From contig NC_049996.1 of the NCBI RefSeq assembly GCF_000003815.2, positions 16,259,452 through 16,323,451 of the forward strand: 64,000 nt of DNA, read 5' to 3'. Numbering within the stretch: the first letter of the stretch is position 1; each line of letters opens with the position of its first letter. The position numbers were made by a program, and so were the translations under genes. Below, piece after piece: positions 13,501-24,666 of this stretch. The DNA comes from Branchiostoma floridae. Taxonomy: Eukaryota > Chordata > Leptocardii > Amphioxiformes > Branchiostomatidae. The notes under the pieces are model-generated. The model was not told the DNA's origin and ran no database searches. It saw only the letters and a list, made by a program, of their open reading frames with translations.

Positions 13501-16500
13501 TCTGAAAATTTTGAAATCTAGACCCTCTGACATGCTATTTCCTGCATTTTTAAATGCAAATTTTGCTGTTAAACTAACCTGTTTTGGTGAAAAATTATAC
13601 AAGGGAGACAGTTTTAATAAATCTTTACATATGAATTCTTGTCCATCACAGAGGACGGAATGGGCAAATTTTTTTCTGTCCCCAGCTACAAAATTCTGTC
13701 AAAGGACGGAAGGACGGATGCTGGCTACAACCCTGCTGTACCCTATAAAACATGGATGCCACGGTAACAGGTTATCCTTTGAGTTATCTACAAAATACAA
13801 AAATATCCATATTGAGGCCTATTGATGTATTCATCTGGTTCTATGTTTTATGTAGCAATTCACAAGAGACTTGGTGGAAATCTCGCACCATGACCATATA
13901 CTGACTCATCAGCATAAATGTTGACAAATAATCTGAATGCTGACACTAGCATGGCGGCTTCTGGGTTGTAGCCAGCCTTAAATCATTTTCTGTCCCCTCT
14001 ATTTTGAGTCGTATCGAGCCTCCAGAAAATTTTTAATATCTAGACCCTCTGAAATGCTATTTCCTGCATTTTGAAGGGTAAATTTTGCTGTTAAACTAAC
14101 CTGTTTTGGTGAAAAATTATACAAGGGAGAAAGTTTTATTATATCTTTTCATATTGGTTTTTGTCCATCACAGAGGACACAATGGGCAAATTTTTTTTCC
14201 GTCCCCAGCTGCAAAATCCGTCAAAGGATGGAAGAACGGGTGCTGGCTACAACCCTGGATGGCACGGTAACAGGTTATCCTTTGAGTTATCTACAAAATA
14301 CAAAAATATCCATATTGAGACCTATTGATCTATTCGGCTGGTTCTCTCACTGGCACCTGAGGTGTCAGAAGCATAAATGTCAACAAAAAATCTGAATGCC
14401 ACGGTAACGGTTTATCCTTTTGAGTTGTCTAAAAATACGAAAATATCCATGTGAGGCCCATTGATTTATTCGTCTGGTTTCCTGGAAATTCACTATTGTA
14501 AAAATTCAACTAAAGGGAACAAGAGACCAGGTGGAAAACTTCTTGACTATATATGATACAGTTTAGTGTTGGACTTTAGACTATAGTCGTTGCTTACTAT
14601 ACTGTGTACCATGGTTGTCTGTCATATTTTTGTCACTTGCAATTAGCCCTCAGGCAAGAACTTGCAATAAACTTATCAATTAGATCTGCTTTCTGAAACT
14701 GTGTACCAATTGAGGTACAGTACTACAGACTCTCCCTCAGATTCTGTTTTCATGTAGATCTTTCAGTTTAGCATTATCTACTACTGTAAATGCCTTTAAG
14801 TTCGCGGTAGCGGGAAAAAAAGACTTTTCGCTGTGGTTTTAAGTTCCCGGTTCCACTGTAGTCTCTTATTGCCATGGAAAAATGTTCGCGGTTTTAAGTT
14901 TGTGGTGAAGTGGTCACAGCGAAAACCGAACATTAATCCGCCGCGAACATTTCTGCATTTACAGTATATTACAAGCATGGCACTTTGTCGTTAGCTACAT
15001 GTACAAAGTCATGTTACAGTTACTAGTAGTGCAATGTGGCATTGCTATGGCTCATATATTCAGCCATTTAAGCACACAATACTATCATTAGAGATCAGAA
15101 TTATATCAAATCAATGAATCAATGAAATTCCTTCAGGATAAGGCTCCTTGAAGTTTGTACCTCTCAATATTTGTTTCTATCTAAAAATTCACATCCTTCA
15201 AGCTTCAAAGTTTTATTGAGTATAGCGCTGACTGACTGCTGATCACTGCTCTTACTGATGCCTGGTTTGGGGATGACACGTTTTCTTACTCCATCCCAAT
15301 TGTATATCTGATGATAGCCAGCTACATGTATATCAGTATTGATTTTGGCCTGATGTCAGGAAATAAAACCGACCAGGCAAGTTTCCGGGACTTCCAGCCC
15401 ACAAATCATGTCAGCAAATAGTTACAGTTTAGTACTTATTAGCTGTAGGGAAGAAAAGCTTAAAAAATATGAGAAAAAGATGTATTAATGTTTTCCCCGA
15501 TAGGAGAATACATGATATTATTGTTTTTGCTGACATGATCTTTTTATTTCTTGTCAGAGATCAGCTGTTTATTGTAAATATGAGCATTTTTTTACTCCCA
15601 TACAATACTTTATTGTAGCTTGACAAAAGGCTATAACATGCATTGGCATAATACCGGTCATAAGCCTTAGACCGGTCGATTAAAAATACTGGAACTTAAA
15701 GAGATCTACACATGCAACAATAGTTATTTCTGAGGTATGCACACTTCAGACATCTAGGTGTCCAATACGTAATTTACAAAGCATCGATAACAATGCATTC
15801 AAAGACAACAAGGCCAAAAGTTTTCAGGTCATTTTCGGGGCAGGCGAGCTCGTCGTGGGACAAACACACTGTCACGTTCATCGCCAGATTTGTAGATAAT
15901 AATCACATGTGCTCACGGCACAAGACGAGCATGATTCAACAGCAATCTTGAATTTCTTTTGGTGACCTACAACTCGTGTAAAAGTGTGAGGAACCGTTGC
16001 ATAATAGCCCGGATCTACGGCTGAATGGGTCAAATTGAACGTACGCCGCCATTTTCCCGCCATTTTTAATGCTACGGCCAGCAGTAAAGTTTTACGTCAT
16101 AGCGGTTGTGACGGACCAAAATTAAATGAAAATTCTTGTCAGTATACGCCCATTTTCTCATGACTTTTTGTATGCTCATGCAGATTTTTGTTTTGTGCAA
16201 CTACTAACAGGAAAGAAAGGAACAACAGAGGATGAATAAAGGTACATAGCGGCAGTTTATTGTGCCGTGTTTCGTTCGACCGGTATAGTGCACCCCCTTC
16301 CAACCACGCGCCCGTTCTCCGTGCAATTCCGCGGTGTGTTCCAATTACGATATTATGTTTTTAGCGGACCAGAGAGACAAAATAATTTACACAGAAGAAG
16401 TGGCAAAGGTAAGCTGTAACAGCAACATGTAACTGGAGAAAATGATGCGTTGATCATTTGCCAAATTAGCATTGCTTGAGAAATTGCAGTAAACCGACCG

Positions 16501-19500
16501 GTATTATGCCAATGGATGTTACAGGGAAAACAATATGCATTTTCACTAAAATGTTACCTTTCTAGTTGTTATTAAAATTGTGAGAATGCTGTTTAAAACA
16601 TCTAATTACTTTTTTCAAGAAACATATTTTCCATTATACAGAAGGTCTGCACTTGTAATTTGTGTGCGATGCCATCCATACAATCACATTTGTGTGGCCA
16701 GTAGTTAGTCTGAAACGTGTCTCCTTTGTGTTTCAGTACAACCTGTTCACAGGGTGACAGATGTGGAGGTATTGATCCTGAAACCTGACTTCTAAGCAGT
16801 CTACATTATCGTACACGTCAGCCGCTTTTTACTTTTGACGTACAGGCTAGGGGTGGGTGCCGGTACAGAAAATTCAGATCCAGGTCCGGTTCAGGTCAAG
16901 AGGATCAGGTCCAGGTTTGGACCTGAACCTGGACCTGATTCACTATGTGAACACTTGTGAATGGGCGATACTCAAAACAATGGTCCATTTCGCTACAAAG
17001 AATCTGTTTGTGGTATATTCGACTACCACTGGCGTTTTAAAATCCTACAAGGCTAACTGCCTCTGTACTCTGTATTGCAAAAATTGGTAGAAATGACTAT
17101 AGACTCTATTAATGAGTATTATACTTTGCTCTTGTTATTTTCGTCAACAGGTAAGCCCCAAAACGTATGGATGCCTGATCAATCAACCTTCCAACACCTT
17201 GTTGTAATTGCTGCTACTCTTCCAATGCTGATTTTTGCAACTGTAACTCTACTCAGTAATGCCTCCTATCTGCCATGATTGGTACTGCACCACAGTACAA
17301 TCTATACTCTCCTCCTATGCGTTTTGATAGCACATCTTGAAAGGCATTTAATAATATTATAATAGAAGCATAACATCAGACTGACAGAGCAGATAGCTTT
17401 AAGTTAGTAACATGTCAACAAAACTATGGGTTCAGGTTTTGACATAATGCCAAAGACACATTTCTAATTAAACAAGAGTGTCCTACTGTAATTTTGTTCT
17501 TGGTGCGACCATTTCATCTAGAACTACAAGCTCACCTTCCCTCTGCTGAGGGCTAGTATATCCAGTATGTTTAGGAGCAGACTAGCTAAACTTAGCTGCA
17601 AAAGGGTTAAAATTACAGTACAAATTAACTAGCTTGAGTATTCAAAACGAAAAGGCATCACTAGAGACCTGCAACCTTCTGGTGACAATTTCTGTTCTGT
17701 GTTGTCTAACAAGACCCACAAATACAGTAAAGATATCAAGATAAGAATCACAACTAAGTACAACACTAAGACATGATGTACAAAACTACTGCATCTTAAA
17801 GACATGTAGAGATTTTTATAAGAAGTACCTGAAGTCTTGTCTTCTTGTCCTACCCTGCAGCGTACCCACTTGGTCTGTCTTCTAACCAAATATGGCAGAG
17901 TTTCCGTTAAGCCCTGATGACTTTTCACTTCCAAGCAAACGAGTAAACAACACTCCGGCTCAACACAAACAAAACAAGTAAACAGGATGGCTCAATGCAA
18001 ACAACACCATGCACACTAATGCAACTAATGATCATTTGTATAACGACCCAACAAATAAGACTGTTCCATAGTAGTATACATTAGAGAGCTTTAGAAAAGA
18101 CAAACACTTCAAGTTCAACTGTAAGCAACTTAAAATTCCAGGAAATAGAATGTAGCAGTAAGCCTTGGAACCGTTCCAGGAACTTTACTCCTTCAGTTGA
18201 TTGCGCTCATCTAAAAAAAACTATCATAATGGAATCTCAAGTTCACAGGAAAGAAACACCTCTGAATAGTGTGAATAATGTTGATGGGGGTTAGACATCT
18301 GGTAATGAGATACAACAAGGCACGATCTAGACACAGTTTTTCCCGATATCGGCGAGCCTACAACCTCTCGCCGACGGCTTTTTTTCAGCGTCTAGATGGA
18401 ACTGCAATATCGCCATAATGATATCGGGAAAATTTCTCCCGAAAGGTCCGGACCATTCGCCCGATAGCTTAGCAGGGGTCCCCGATAGCTTAGCAGGGGT
18501 CCCCGACAGCTTCCGCGCATGTAGATGTGTCCAGACTTCGGGAGGGCTCATTAGCATATAACGCAGGCTCATTAGGCTATATAGCTGTTTATGACTGCAA
18601 GAGCAACGTTCCAGATTCCTCCCGACATCTCCACAGATATCGGCAAAAACTGTGTAACTTGACAGGTGGGATGTCCCTGTAGCTCAACTGGTAACAGCCT
18701 CACGGTTGAGCTCCTTGTTCTGATTAGTTGGGAACTGGGAGACCCCGGTTCAAATCCAGGAAGGGCATTGCAGTTGGGGTTGCACATTAATTTAGCATTT
18801 AGCAACCCTTCCATATAAATATACTTTTGTACACAGTATACCCTACTACTGAAACATCAAGGAAACCTATGCAAGGGATGCCCTATGCACAAACAACAAC
18901 AGATGTACCACTAGGTTTTACAAGATGAACAACAATCATCAGCGGGCAACATAATATTGTCAGCTAAATGTGGATCTGAATAAAATCAAAGTCAAAGTCA
19001 AGGCTGATCAACTCCAGTGATTGTCTGTGCAGCAATGCCAGGAAAAACACTTATTTTATAAGCACATTCCTGGAAACTATCCCAGCTGATAAAAAGAAAC
19101 TGGCGCAAAGGCGCATGCTGCCATGGCAACAATGTTCCAGATAGGGAGAGGAAGCAATGGATTGGGGGGGGGGGGGGGAGGATGGATGGAAGAGATGAAG
19201 AAGTCTGCATATTGGGTGTGGATGTAGTAACTGTGAATGTGGTAACTAACACACACATTCCTATTATGTCAATCATTGTACGGTAATGGTACAAAAACTG
19301 ACAAAAGAGTGTGTTGCAAAGTCAATAAAACCTATGAACTAACGAAAGCATTTGTAGGTCCACTACCATATTGTCTAAAAAACCTGAATCACAAATTATT
19401 ACCACACACAAATGTATGTAGACATGTTAATACAGTACTACTACTAGTGAATACATAGATAGACATTGATTGAACTACAGATTGAAACAGTACAAGAACA

Positions 19501-20579
19501 GCACATGTTAGGTGCTATTGTAGCACAGTAACAGTATGACAACAGGACGAGAACAGGACACCTAACTTGTCCATACTCCTCCTGCACTACATGCATGCTT
19601 CAGTACAAAATATATGTACTAGTATGAGAATAGTTGTTGTTGGACAGTATACTAGTAACATATGAGAACAGATGCCATTGCAGCACAGTCAAAGTATGCC
19701 AACAGGAAGAGATAGTCACTCACATTGGCCAGACTCTGCCTGTGCTACATGCATTCTTCAGCACGATAGTAGTATGAGAATAGTTGTTGTGGTACAGTTC
19801 TAGTAATAGGATGAGAACGGTACGTGTACAGGATGTGCTAGGTGCCATAGTAGCACATTAACAGTACAAGAACAGGATGAGTTAGACACCAACCTTGTCC
19901 AGACTCCTCTTGCGCTACAGGCATATTACAGTACAGTACTAGTAAATGAGACCAAATGGATGTTGAAGTACAGTATCAGTACAAGAACAGGACATGTTAG
20001 GTACCATATTAGCACAGTAACAGTATGAGAACAGGACACCCACCTTGTCCAGACTCCTCCTGCGCTACAGGCATACTACAGTACTGTAACAGTACTAGTC
20101 AGGGTTCTAGCTAGTGCATTTTGGCGTAGTGGGCCCCTACGCTAAAATTTGTGACCACTACGCTAAAATATGGGCCACTACACTAATTTTTCACTAGTGT
20201 AGTGGTGCTTTGCTATCATTTGCTTGTTCAATAATGTCTAATCAATGTCTGAACAATGAAATATGATGATATGCCATTCAAAACTGACCAAAAAATCCTT
20301 CAAATTACTTAACTTTTAACTCTACATTGTCAAAATCTCACCGCGGAGGGGCCAAGACCCCCCTTCCACACCAATCTCCTGATTGGTCGCTTCGCTACCA
20401 TACCATTCCCACTACGCTAAATTGAAATCCTGGCTAGAACACTGCTAGTTAATGAGCCAAAATAGATGTTGTAGCACAGTTACAGTACAAGAACAGGACA
20501 TGTTAGTACCATATTAGCACAGTAACAGTATGAGAACAGGAGACCAACCTTGTCCAGACTCCTCTTGCGCTACAGGCAT
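1423..20579 (-). CDS. MPP2/MPP6 (PALS2)-like MAGUK, 5' part of gene
   Basis: Two coding exons, 20549-20579 and 1423-1541, with matching phase (1 nt + 2 nt), joined by a 19-kb intron. Together they encode a 50-residue N-terminus beginning MPVA, with a spacer then VLDNMEDL and LDLIFLKG-like L27 helices. This matches the MPP2/MPP6 group of membrane palmitoylated (p55) MAGUK scaffolds better than MPP7, MPP5 or CASK. Family members are cortical scaffolds (L27-L27-PDZ-SH3-GUK) that organise cell junctions and synapses through LIN7 and cell-adhesion receptors. The remaining domains must lie to the left of base 1. Both visible exons carry donor-spanning tandem arrays. MPP2 versus MPP6 cannot be separated here; a pre-duplication orthologue of both is the natural expectation in an invertebrate chordate. 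Confidence 0.82.
1542..2934. other. MPP-like intron 1, proximal part
   Basis: No element ends seen. The overlapping ORFs at 1932-2378 and 2412-2818 are unrecognised and have no splice signals in a sensible order. A piece of the dispersed CTGTGTACCAAGGTA repeat lies near 2745. Confidence 0.45.
2935..3625 (+). repeat. ~110-bp degenerate tandem repeat
   Basis: Six to seven units sharing CATGTCAGATACTG, GAGGCCAATATTGCATCC and AGGTTCAGGTTCA, interspersed with TATTCTGGGTTTTACTGT. The small ORFs in this stretch (including one of 159 codons) are simply the repeat read through and show the same repeating words; no gene is called. It lies within the MPP-like intron 1. Confidence 0.75.
3535..3805 (+). 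repeat. short tandem repeat, 'TTCCAGGAATTATCTA' unit
   Basis: About 14 imperfect copies of a 16-19 bp unit follow directly on the 110-bp repeat and appear to have arisen from its end. Low-complexity intronic sequence. Confidence 0.8.
4503..4610. mobile_element. foldback (MITE-like) element, 108 bp
   Basis: A near-perfect inverted repeat. TAGCCGGAGTACCAT and GTGACCGCTGGCTCA in the left arm recur as the reverse complement in the right arm, separated by a loop around TTAGCAAG. It would form a hairpin of about 50 bp per arm. No internal gene. Confidence 0.75.
4611..8199. other. MPP-like intron 1, mostly unannotated
   Basis: Apart from the foldback element at 7183-7288 I see only scattered dispersed-repeat pieces (CACACAGTTTCAGGGAGTGG near 4885 and a relative near 7410). 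The 108-codon plus ORF at 5688-6014 matches no family that I know. Confidence 0.4.
7183..7288. mobile_element. foldback (MITE-like) element, 106 bp
   Basis: TACCAACAAGCTTTCGAT and GATCCTTCTCAAGTTGA in the left arm are matched in inverted order by the right arm (TCAACTTGAGAAGGATC and ATCGAAAGCTTGTTGGTA), with a short spacer. No relation to the 4.5-kb element. Confidence 0.75.
8200..8325 (+). other. possible plus-strand exon, unrecognised
   Basis: TTCCTTAG precedes an open stretch with an ATG (8239) reading MPNISDMSNMLMNKHPSDKI, then RDTKATEA and a GTAAGT donor. It is exon-like in form but I recognise no family, and a similar TTATGATTCCTCAGAATAGACC block occurs just upstream, so it may be repeat-derived. 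It is antisense to the MPP-like intron. Confidence 0.2.
8749..9670. other. assembly gap (922 N)
   Basis: Unsequenced. It lies immediately left of the decayed zinc-finger region; ORFs crossing it are artefacts. Confidence 0.99.
10030..11735 (+). pseudogene. decayed C2H2 zinc-finger (KZNF-type) array
   Basis: About 14 copies of the inter-finger linker HTGEKP survive in altered form on the plus strand: HTGEKPW near 10490, RTGDKPC near 10370, HSGEEP near 10405, HTEEKPW near 10160, HTGEEPF near 11163, HTGEQPS near 11355 and 11490. Spacing between linkers is irregular and the Cys-Cys/His-His zinc ligands are mostly gone. Stops and frame changes break any long frame, so no protein is made. The last part has reorganised into a 138-bp tandem repeat. 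A fragment (RTGEQP) recurs near 20756. It probably derives from a multi-finger gene or retrocopy; the gap at 8749-9670 may hide more of it. Confidence 0.6.
11240..11660 (+). repeat. 138-bp tandem repeat in zinc-finger debris
   Basis: Three units, two almost identical, translating to MYMSGQVQIN...INTQEL...NSIFDTHTGEQPS. The 157-codon ORF here is an open stretch across the repeats. The 46-residue period does not match the 28-residue period of functional C2H2 fingers. Confidence 0.75.
12296..12472. mobile_element. palindromic MITE 'TACTGTAAATGC', copy 2
   Basis: Ends in TACTGTAAATGCA and its reverse complement TGCATTTACAGTA. The interior has GTTCGC-GGTGGATTT motifs in both orientations (TTCGCGGTGG, GTGAACATTAATCC). 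One of six clear copies in the window. Confidence 0.85.
12695..12785 (-). mobile_element. possible tRNA-derived SINE fragment
   Basis: On the minus strand GGGTTCGAATCC (a pol III B box) is preceded by an A-box-like TTAGCGACCTAGTG. The box spacing is short and no SINE tail is seen. Confidence 0.35.
13393..13734. mobile_element. TIR element 'GGGTTGTAGCC', copy 1
   Basis: Perfect 11-bp terminal inverted repeats (GGGTTGTAGCC / GGCTACAACCC) bound a 342-bp sequence with no gene. Shared internal words: TCTAGACCCTCTGA, GCTATTTCCTGCATTTT, CAGAGGACGGAATGG. Confidence 0.8.
13963..14255. mobile_element. TIR element 'GGGTTGTAGCC', copy 2
   Basis: Same termini and internal words as copy 1, with a small internal deletion; part of the segmental duplication. 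Confidence 0.8.
14782..14966. mobile_element. palindromic MITE 'TACTGTAAATGC', copy 3
   Basis: Full-length (185 bp), with both TACTGTAAATGC-type ends and inner TTCGCGG repeats. Confidence 0.87.
15641..16514. mobile_element. inverted-repeat element, ~0.87 kb
   Basis: CATTGGCATAATACCGGTC at the left end is matched by GACCGGTATTATGCCAATG at the right end. The interior is GC-richer than its surroundings, with an ATG-containing stretch near 16353 and a GTAAGC donor-like site at 16409. It could carry promoter/exon fragments captured from a gene or an old transposase; I recognise no protein. Confidence 0.55.
16515..18667. other. MPP-like intron 1, nothing supported
   Basis: Contains a short palindromic stretch of AGGTCCAGG/CCTGGACCT repeats (16876-16942). 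The IR-like segment around 18340-18500 has a short direct repeat (CCCGATAGCTTAGCAGGGGT twice). No gene. Confidence 0.4.
18668..18830 (+). mobile_element. tRNA-derived SINE
   Basis: GTAGCTCAACTGG (A box) and GGTTCAAATCC (B box) in tRNA-like spacing, with extra sequence in the variable-arm region and a non-tRNA 3' part. The internal pol III promoter appears intact, but it does not fold as a canonical tRNA with CCA-ready acceptor pairing, so it is not called a tRNA gene. Confidence 0.65.
20100..20444. mobile_element. TIR element with CTAGT target duplication
   Basis: CAGGGTTCTAGC at the left and GCTAGAACACTG at the right are inverted repeats, flanked on both sides by CTAGT (20095-20099 and 20445-20449). 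The interior repeats CACTACGCTAAA and carries no gene. It sits within the MPP exon-1 array, between copies, and so is younger than the array. Confidence 0.8.
20549..20579 (-). CDS. MPP2/6-like exon with start codon
   Basis: Encodes MPVAQEESGQ plus one base, to a GTTGGT donor. Human MPP2 also starts MPVA. The phase matches the CC-GCA start of the L27 exon. The segment from before the ATG to beyond the donor is repeated four more times between 19530 and 20100, so the true start exon among the copies is chosen as the outermost, 5'-most one next to unique, GC-rich upstream sequence. Confidence 0.72.
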
Positions 20580-20656
20580 GCTTCGTTTGCGGCAACGTGC
20601 GGTTAGAAGGGCGGCGCCTCGCTGTGATGAGGGACCGCTTTTAGTAACACCACGCT

Positions 20657-20722
20657 GGTGAGAGACCCGTTACGCTGGTGAGAGACCCGTTACGCTGGTG
20701 AGAGACCCGTTAGCACCACACA
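20657..20722 (-). repeat. 20-bp tandem repeat of an acceptor-like motif
   Basis: Three perfect copies of CGCTGGTGAGAGACCCGTTA on the plus strand. On the minus strand each reads GGGTCTCTCACCAG, a good polypyrimidine-AG acceptor, just upstream of the MPP start-codon exon. Either one of them, or the later TCATCACAG, could start that exon's 5' UTR. Confidence 0.55.
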
Positions 20723-22316
20723 GTGGGAGACCCGAGGTTAGGATGACGACTCGCACTGGAGAGCAACCACAACCAGCACTACAGCGGCAACACAAGACAC
20801 AGGGTTAGACCATTAGTTAGGGGGGGGGGGGATTTTCACTATCCACAAATGCAGCAATATCACCTTGGAACAGCTCATTTAAAGAAGGGGGTAAAGGAAA
20901 TAGGGGTAGCATTTTAAACTTGCACATAGAATCAAACATGCAGCTGTTACAGTTACACTAACAATTGAAGGCAAGGAAAGCAGCAATGTCTTAATGTAAC
21001 CCATTGTCTTACAACCCCAACAACTGGGGTGTGTTTCATTCAGGTCCAGCTTTGGAGTGGATCCATGCTTGAAGCTGTACCTGTACCTGTGCTTAAACAT
21101 GGGATTTTACTGGAACTTCACTGTAGCCCAGTACCAGAGACTGCAGTTACGTACATGAACCTGGACCTGATGTTATATTTGGAATCCAGACCCAGTTTCA
21201 TTTATAATCCAGATACAGTAGAAGCCAGTTAATTGCACAACGGATTACTGTGCTTCTGTTAATTGCACAGAATCCCAAAATCCCAAATCAGTGCGATCCA
21301 GCCAGATAACTTTGCATTGTTGCACCAGCCGGATAATTGCACAAAATACGCTGGCTAATGGGGTGTGCAATTAAACGTGTATTTGTACACTGGATCTTCA
21401 GCAACTTCTCCTCTCCCTCCAGCTGCATTACACAAAACTGCAGCTCTTGTGAGATTTATCAAGTAAGCTGCCGGCAACTCCATTTTTCTCTTGTGCTTAT
21501 CTTTATTCATGGGTGCACTTGTATGTGCCTTGCTCATAGATATGTGCGGATAACACATTGCCACAGGAAAACTGTACATGTGTTTGTGTGTATGCATGGT
21601 TTGTACCTCTTTAAAATCAAACTGTAATTTGTAAACGGACTCATTTTCTGGTGCTTTTGAACTCAATCTTTTGCTATCGATGACTTATTGAGCCTCCTCC
21701 CCAACTTGCTATGACTTATAGATATGAGCCGATAACACATTACCACCAGGAAAACTGTACATGTGTTTGTGTGTGTGCATGTTTTAGTACCTCACAGCTT
21801 TCCATGAAAATCGACTAAATTATGGACTTATTTTGCAAGCCTGATACTGCATAGTCTCAATCTATTGCTGCCAGTAATTTATTGGGACTCCTCCCCAAGA
21901 GCTTCTGGCTAAGTTTCTTTCCCACTCTTAACTTTAACTAAAGTTTAGAGTAGGGAAGAAAAATCAAATCGTCTGACATTAAACACTAACTTGTTACTTC
22001 ATTCATCAAGGTATGTAGTACCTTCCAGTCCGGACTCAACAAAGTTTGAATAACTGCCTCACTCCCTAAAAGGCCTTCTAACAGTCTAAGTAAGTCCGTC
22101 GTTCACACCCAGTAGACTCGCTGTATGTAATTAAGGACATGATAGACGACCGGCCGGCAGGTAAAATTGCAGTCTTATGGGCCGAGCAGGTGATTTAGTG
22201 TCTGCTGTGCTCCTTAAGGGTCGTAAGACGTGAGAGAAGGAAGTGTCGGGCCAAGACAAGTCGTCTACCCGGAGGTCGGACATTTGGGCAACACAAGGCA
22301 TGATTAAAGCAAAATC

Positions 22317-22648
22317 GTTGGACAAGTTTTCTAAAATTCACTTGTCAAATCGGGCAAGTACCAAAAAAAAAACTCACTAGCCCGAACCAACTTTTCACTG
22401 TCTGAATGACATGCTTCTATATGTTTTCACTTCCAGCTGCAGAATTCTTAGCTCTATTTTCCTGTGTTGACCAATGCTTGATGCCATGACTGTGATGAAA
22501 AGCACCAAGTACATTTTTGTGTATCAAAATCTCACTCATGGAAAAATCTAACTTGCCCATTTGGTCAAGTTGGTAGGACATGCACTTGGCCGATTGGCAC
22601 TTTCACTTGCGCAAGATAATCGGACTTGTGAACTTGTCCAACCCTGGA
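22317..22648 (+). repeat. dispersed element, copy 1 (AACTTGTCCAACCCTG end)
   Basis: Shares ACAAGTTTTCTAAAATT, GGGCAAGTA, AACTTTTCACT and the terminal TTGTCCAACCCTG with an inverted copy at 37752-38086. Probably a non-autonomous transposon. Confidence 0.6.
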
Positions 22649-24666
22649 AAGATTCAGAATCCAGATGTTTTAGAGTTTGTAGACTTAGACATGGATTGTT
22701 TCAGTGTGACATTTTGTCTGACGCTTTAAAACCAGTTGTCGACTTATGTCTACAAACCAGTGTGTTCCACAAGTTGCGTTTATATCAGCTGAGTAATACA
22801 GTTGCAGATTCTATCTGTGTCTGCGTTTAGATATTTGCCACAAAGTCTTTGATTTGCAACATAAAGAATGTTGCATTTGCTACGATGCTCAAGATCTGCT
22901 ACAACATGCCACGCCCACCCACTATCCTGCCACAGATGTCCCAATTAGCAGTAATTACTGACGAGGCAGAAAATTAGGCACTTAATTGGCCCACGATAAA
23001 AGATAAAAGGAAGAAAATTACAGGGGAGGTAGAGGAAAAAATGTGAAAACATTGGCCAGTGCGGACAGTTGTAGTTTACATCTTGTCAACATAGGGGGAG
23101 GCATCATTTAGAGTACGTACCTGTTACAGGGGGGAGGGGGGCCGACAACATACCTGAGCTGTTTTGCCAACAGAAGTCTGACTCTGAAGGTGACATTCAA
23201 CGGTAAACTTAAGGTCACAGGAAGGCTATACGACCTAAAAAAACTATGGCGATGACCCGAGGTGTTTCTATTCTATTTTGCAGCAATTAGCTTATGGGAA
23301 AGGTTGTTTTTTTGCTGTGTTTTGAGTTCACAACTTAAATATTTTTGTGGTACTGTATTGTGCAGATTCGTTTGACTATCAGAGCCACACATCTTACTAT
23401 TAGTATTACAGCACTCAGTATCGGCAGCACCGAGGCTTGAGTACAGCTAAAACCATGTCAGGAGTCACTCAGAAACACATTCTGGTCCACTTAGTACAAC
23501 TCTACAGACAGAACACGGTTTAAATGGAGCTGTGCTGAAAAAATCAATTAAATCAATAATGAATTCCAACATCCAAATCTGCTCTGGGACAATATTCACC
23601 TCTGCATGGTTCACTGCAGGGGTTTTGTAGATAAACATTAGATCCAATTATTTCTTGGACAATTTTTTGGCAAACGCTCACCGAAAAAACTGTTCACAAT
23701 ACTTTGTCGATGGAGGTTACCGTCCAGTCACAAAGTAAAAACACTAAATTGTGCTTCTTGTTTTAGAGGGACTAACCTAAGCTTCGGAGATCACCAATCA
23801 CAACGGTTGATTCAGGGAACTGTTACTGGCTCGATCCTGTGCTGATTTTATTGGTGGGGCTAACATATAAAGGGGCCTCAGACTCTGTGGCTTGTTTGTG
23901 CATTGTTTTTAAACGAAATAATGACACATGTGCTAGTACAGTAAAGTACATGTCATTGTCATTGTCATGCAGGTGGTCTTATCCAAAATATTTCCAGTTT
24001 GAACGCTTTGGGCTCCTTTAATTTTTAAGTGTGAACAGGTACAACAATAGACAGGTGCGTGGTTCTACCTATCTCCATTCTTACCTGCGGTACCACCTGT
24101 ACAGGTGTGGACAGGTAACCAGGACGGAATGTTCATCCAGCCATTGTCTACTAAGATAATGCCATCACTGATCTCTTGTGAATCTTTTTGTGAACAACAC
24201 AGAAATAAACTTTTTTGCTACACCCCTCAACACAGAGTGGAATGAACCAATTCCATTGATGTTTGATCATAATTGGGCCAATCCATTGAATTAACAGGTA
24301 AAAACAATTTTTTTCTCAAAATTTTCATTTAATCAAAGTCCCTCCCACCCCTCACTGCACAGTGGTATCACCCAGGTTCTTCAGTTTTTGTCCGTCACTG
24401 GACTATTCCATTATCAAAACAGGTAAGACAGGTGGATTGATACAGAAGGTGCTGATGAATAGCAGAGATAACATTGATGACAACAAAAGAAAATATCCCC
24501 TTTGTGCCTGTCATACCGGCTTAGATTTAAACTTTAGATAAACAAAGACAATTTGACAAATGGAGCGGAAAAAAACAGGTAACACTTTAGAGCTTGTCAT
24601 TATGAGAAATTTAGTCACAGTGTGGGTGTAATTTTCAAGAAATCTTAAATCTGCTGCCTACCTCCA

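Larger units (their letters stand above)
12860..14480 (+). repeat. segmental tandem duplication with nested MITEs
   Basis: Blocks recur in order. TGACACTAGCATGG lies at about 12920, 13369 and 13939; ATTGAGGCCTATTGAT at about 13000, 13810 and 14447, with a variant (ATTGAGACC) near 14310; and GGCTGGTGAAGGGGACAA at 12879 and 13325. Two of the segments carry a copy of the GGGTTGTAGCC element, so the element was present before duplication. Confidence 0.75.
19530..20580 (-). repeat. tandem array of MPP start-codon exon plus 5' splice site
   Basis: Four diverged copies of the short start-codon exon with its donor (near 19575, 19735, 19895 and 20055) precede the copy at 20549-20579. The blocks share the ATGCCTGTAGCGCA, GAGGAGTCTGGACAAG and downstream 'ACAGTAACAGTATGAGAACAGGA' type intron. 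Units are about 150 bp; a 345-bp TIR element (20100-20444) interrupts the array between the last two copies. Confidence 0.75.

Noticed and set aside
18668-18770. tRNA gene
   Set aside because: A and B boxes are present but acceptor-stem pairing is not evident, and sequence shared with 25.7 kb continues beyond; it is a SINE.
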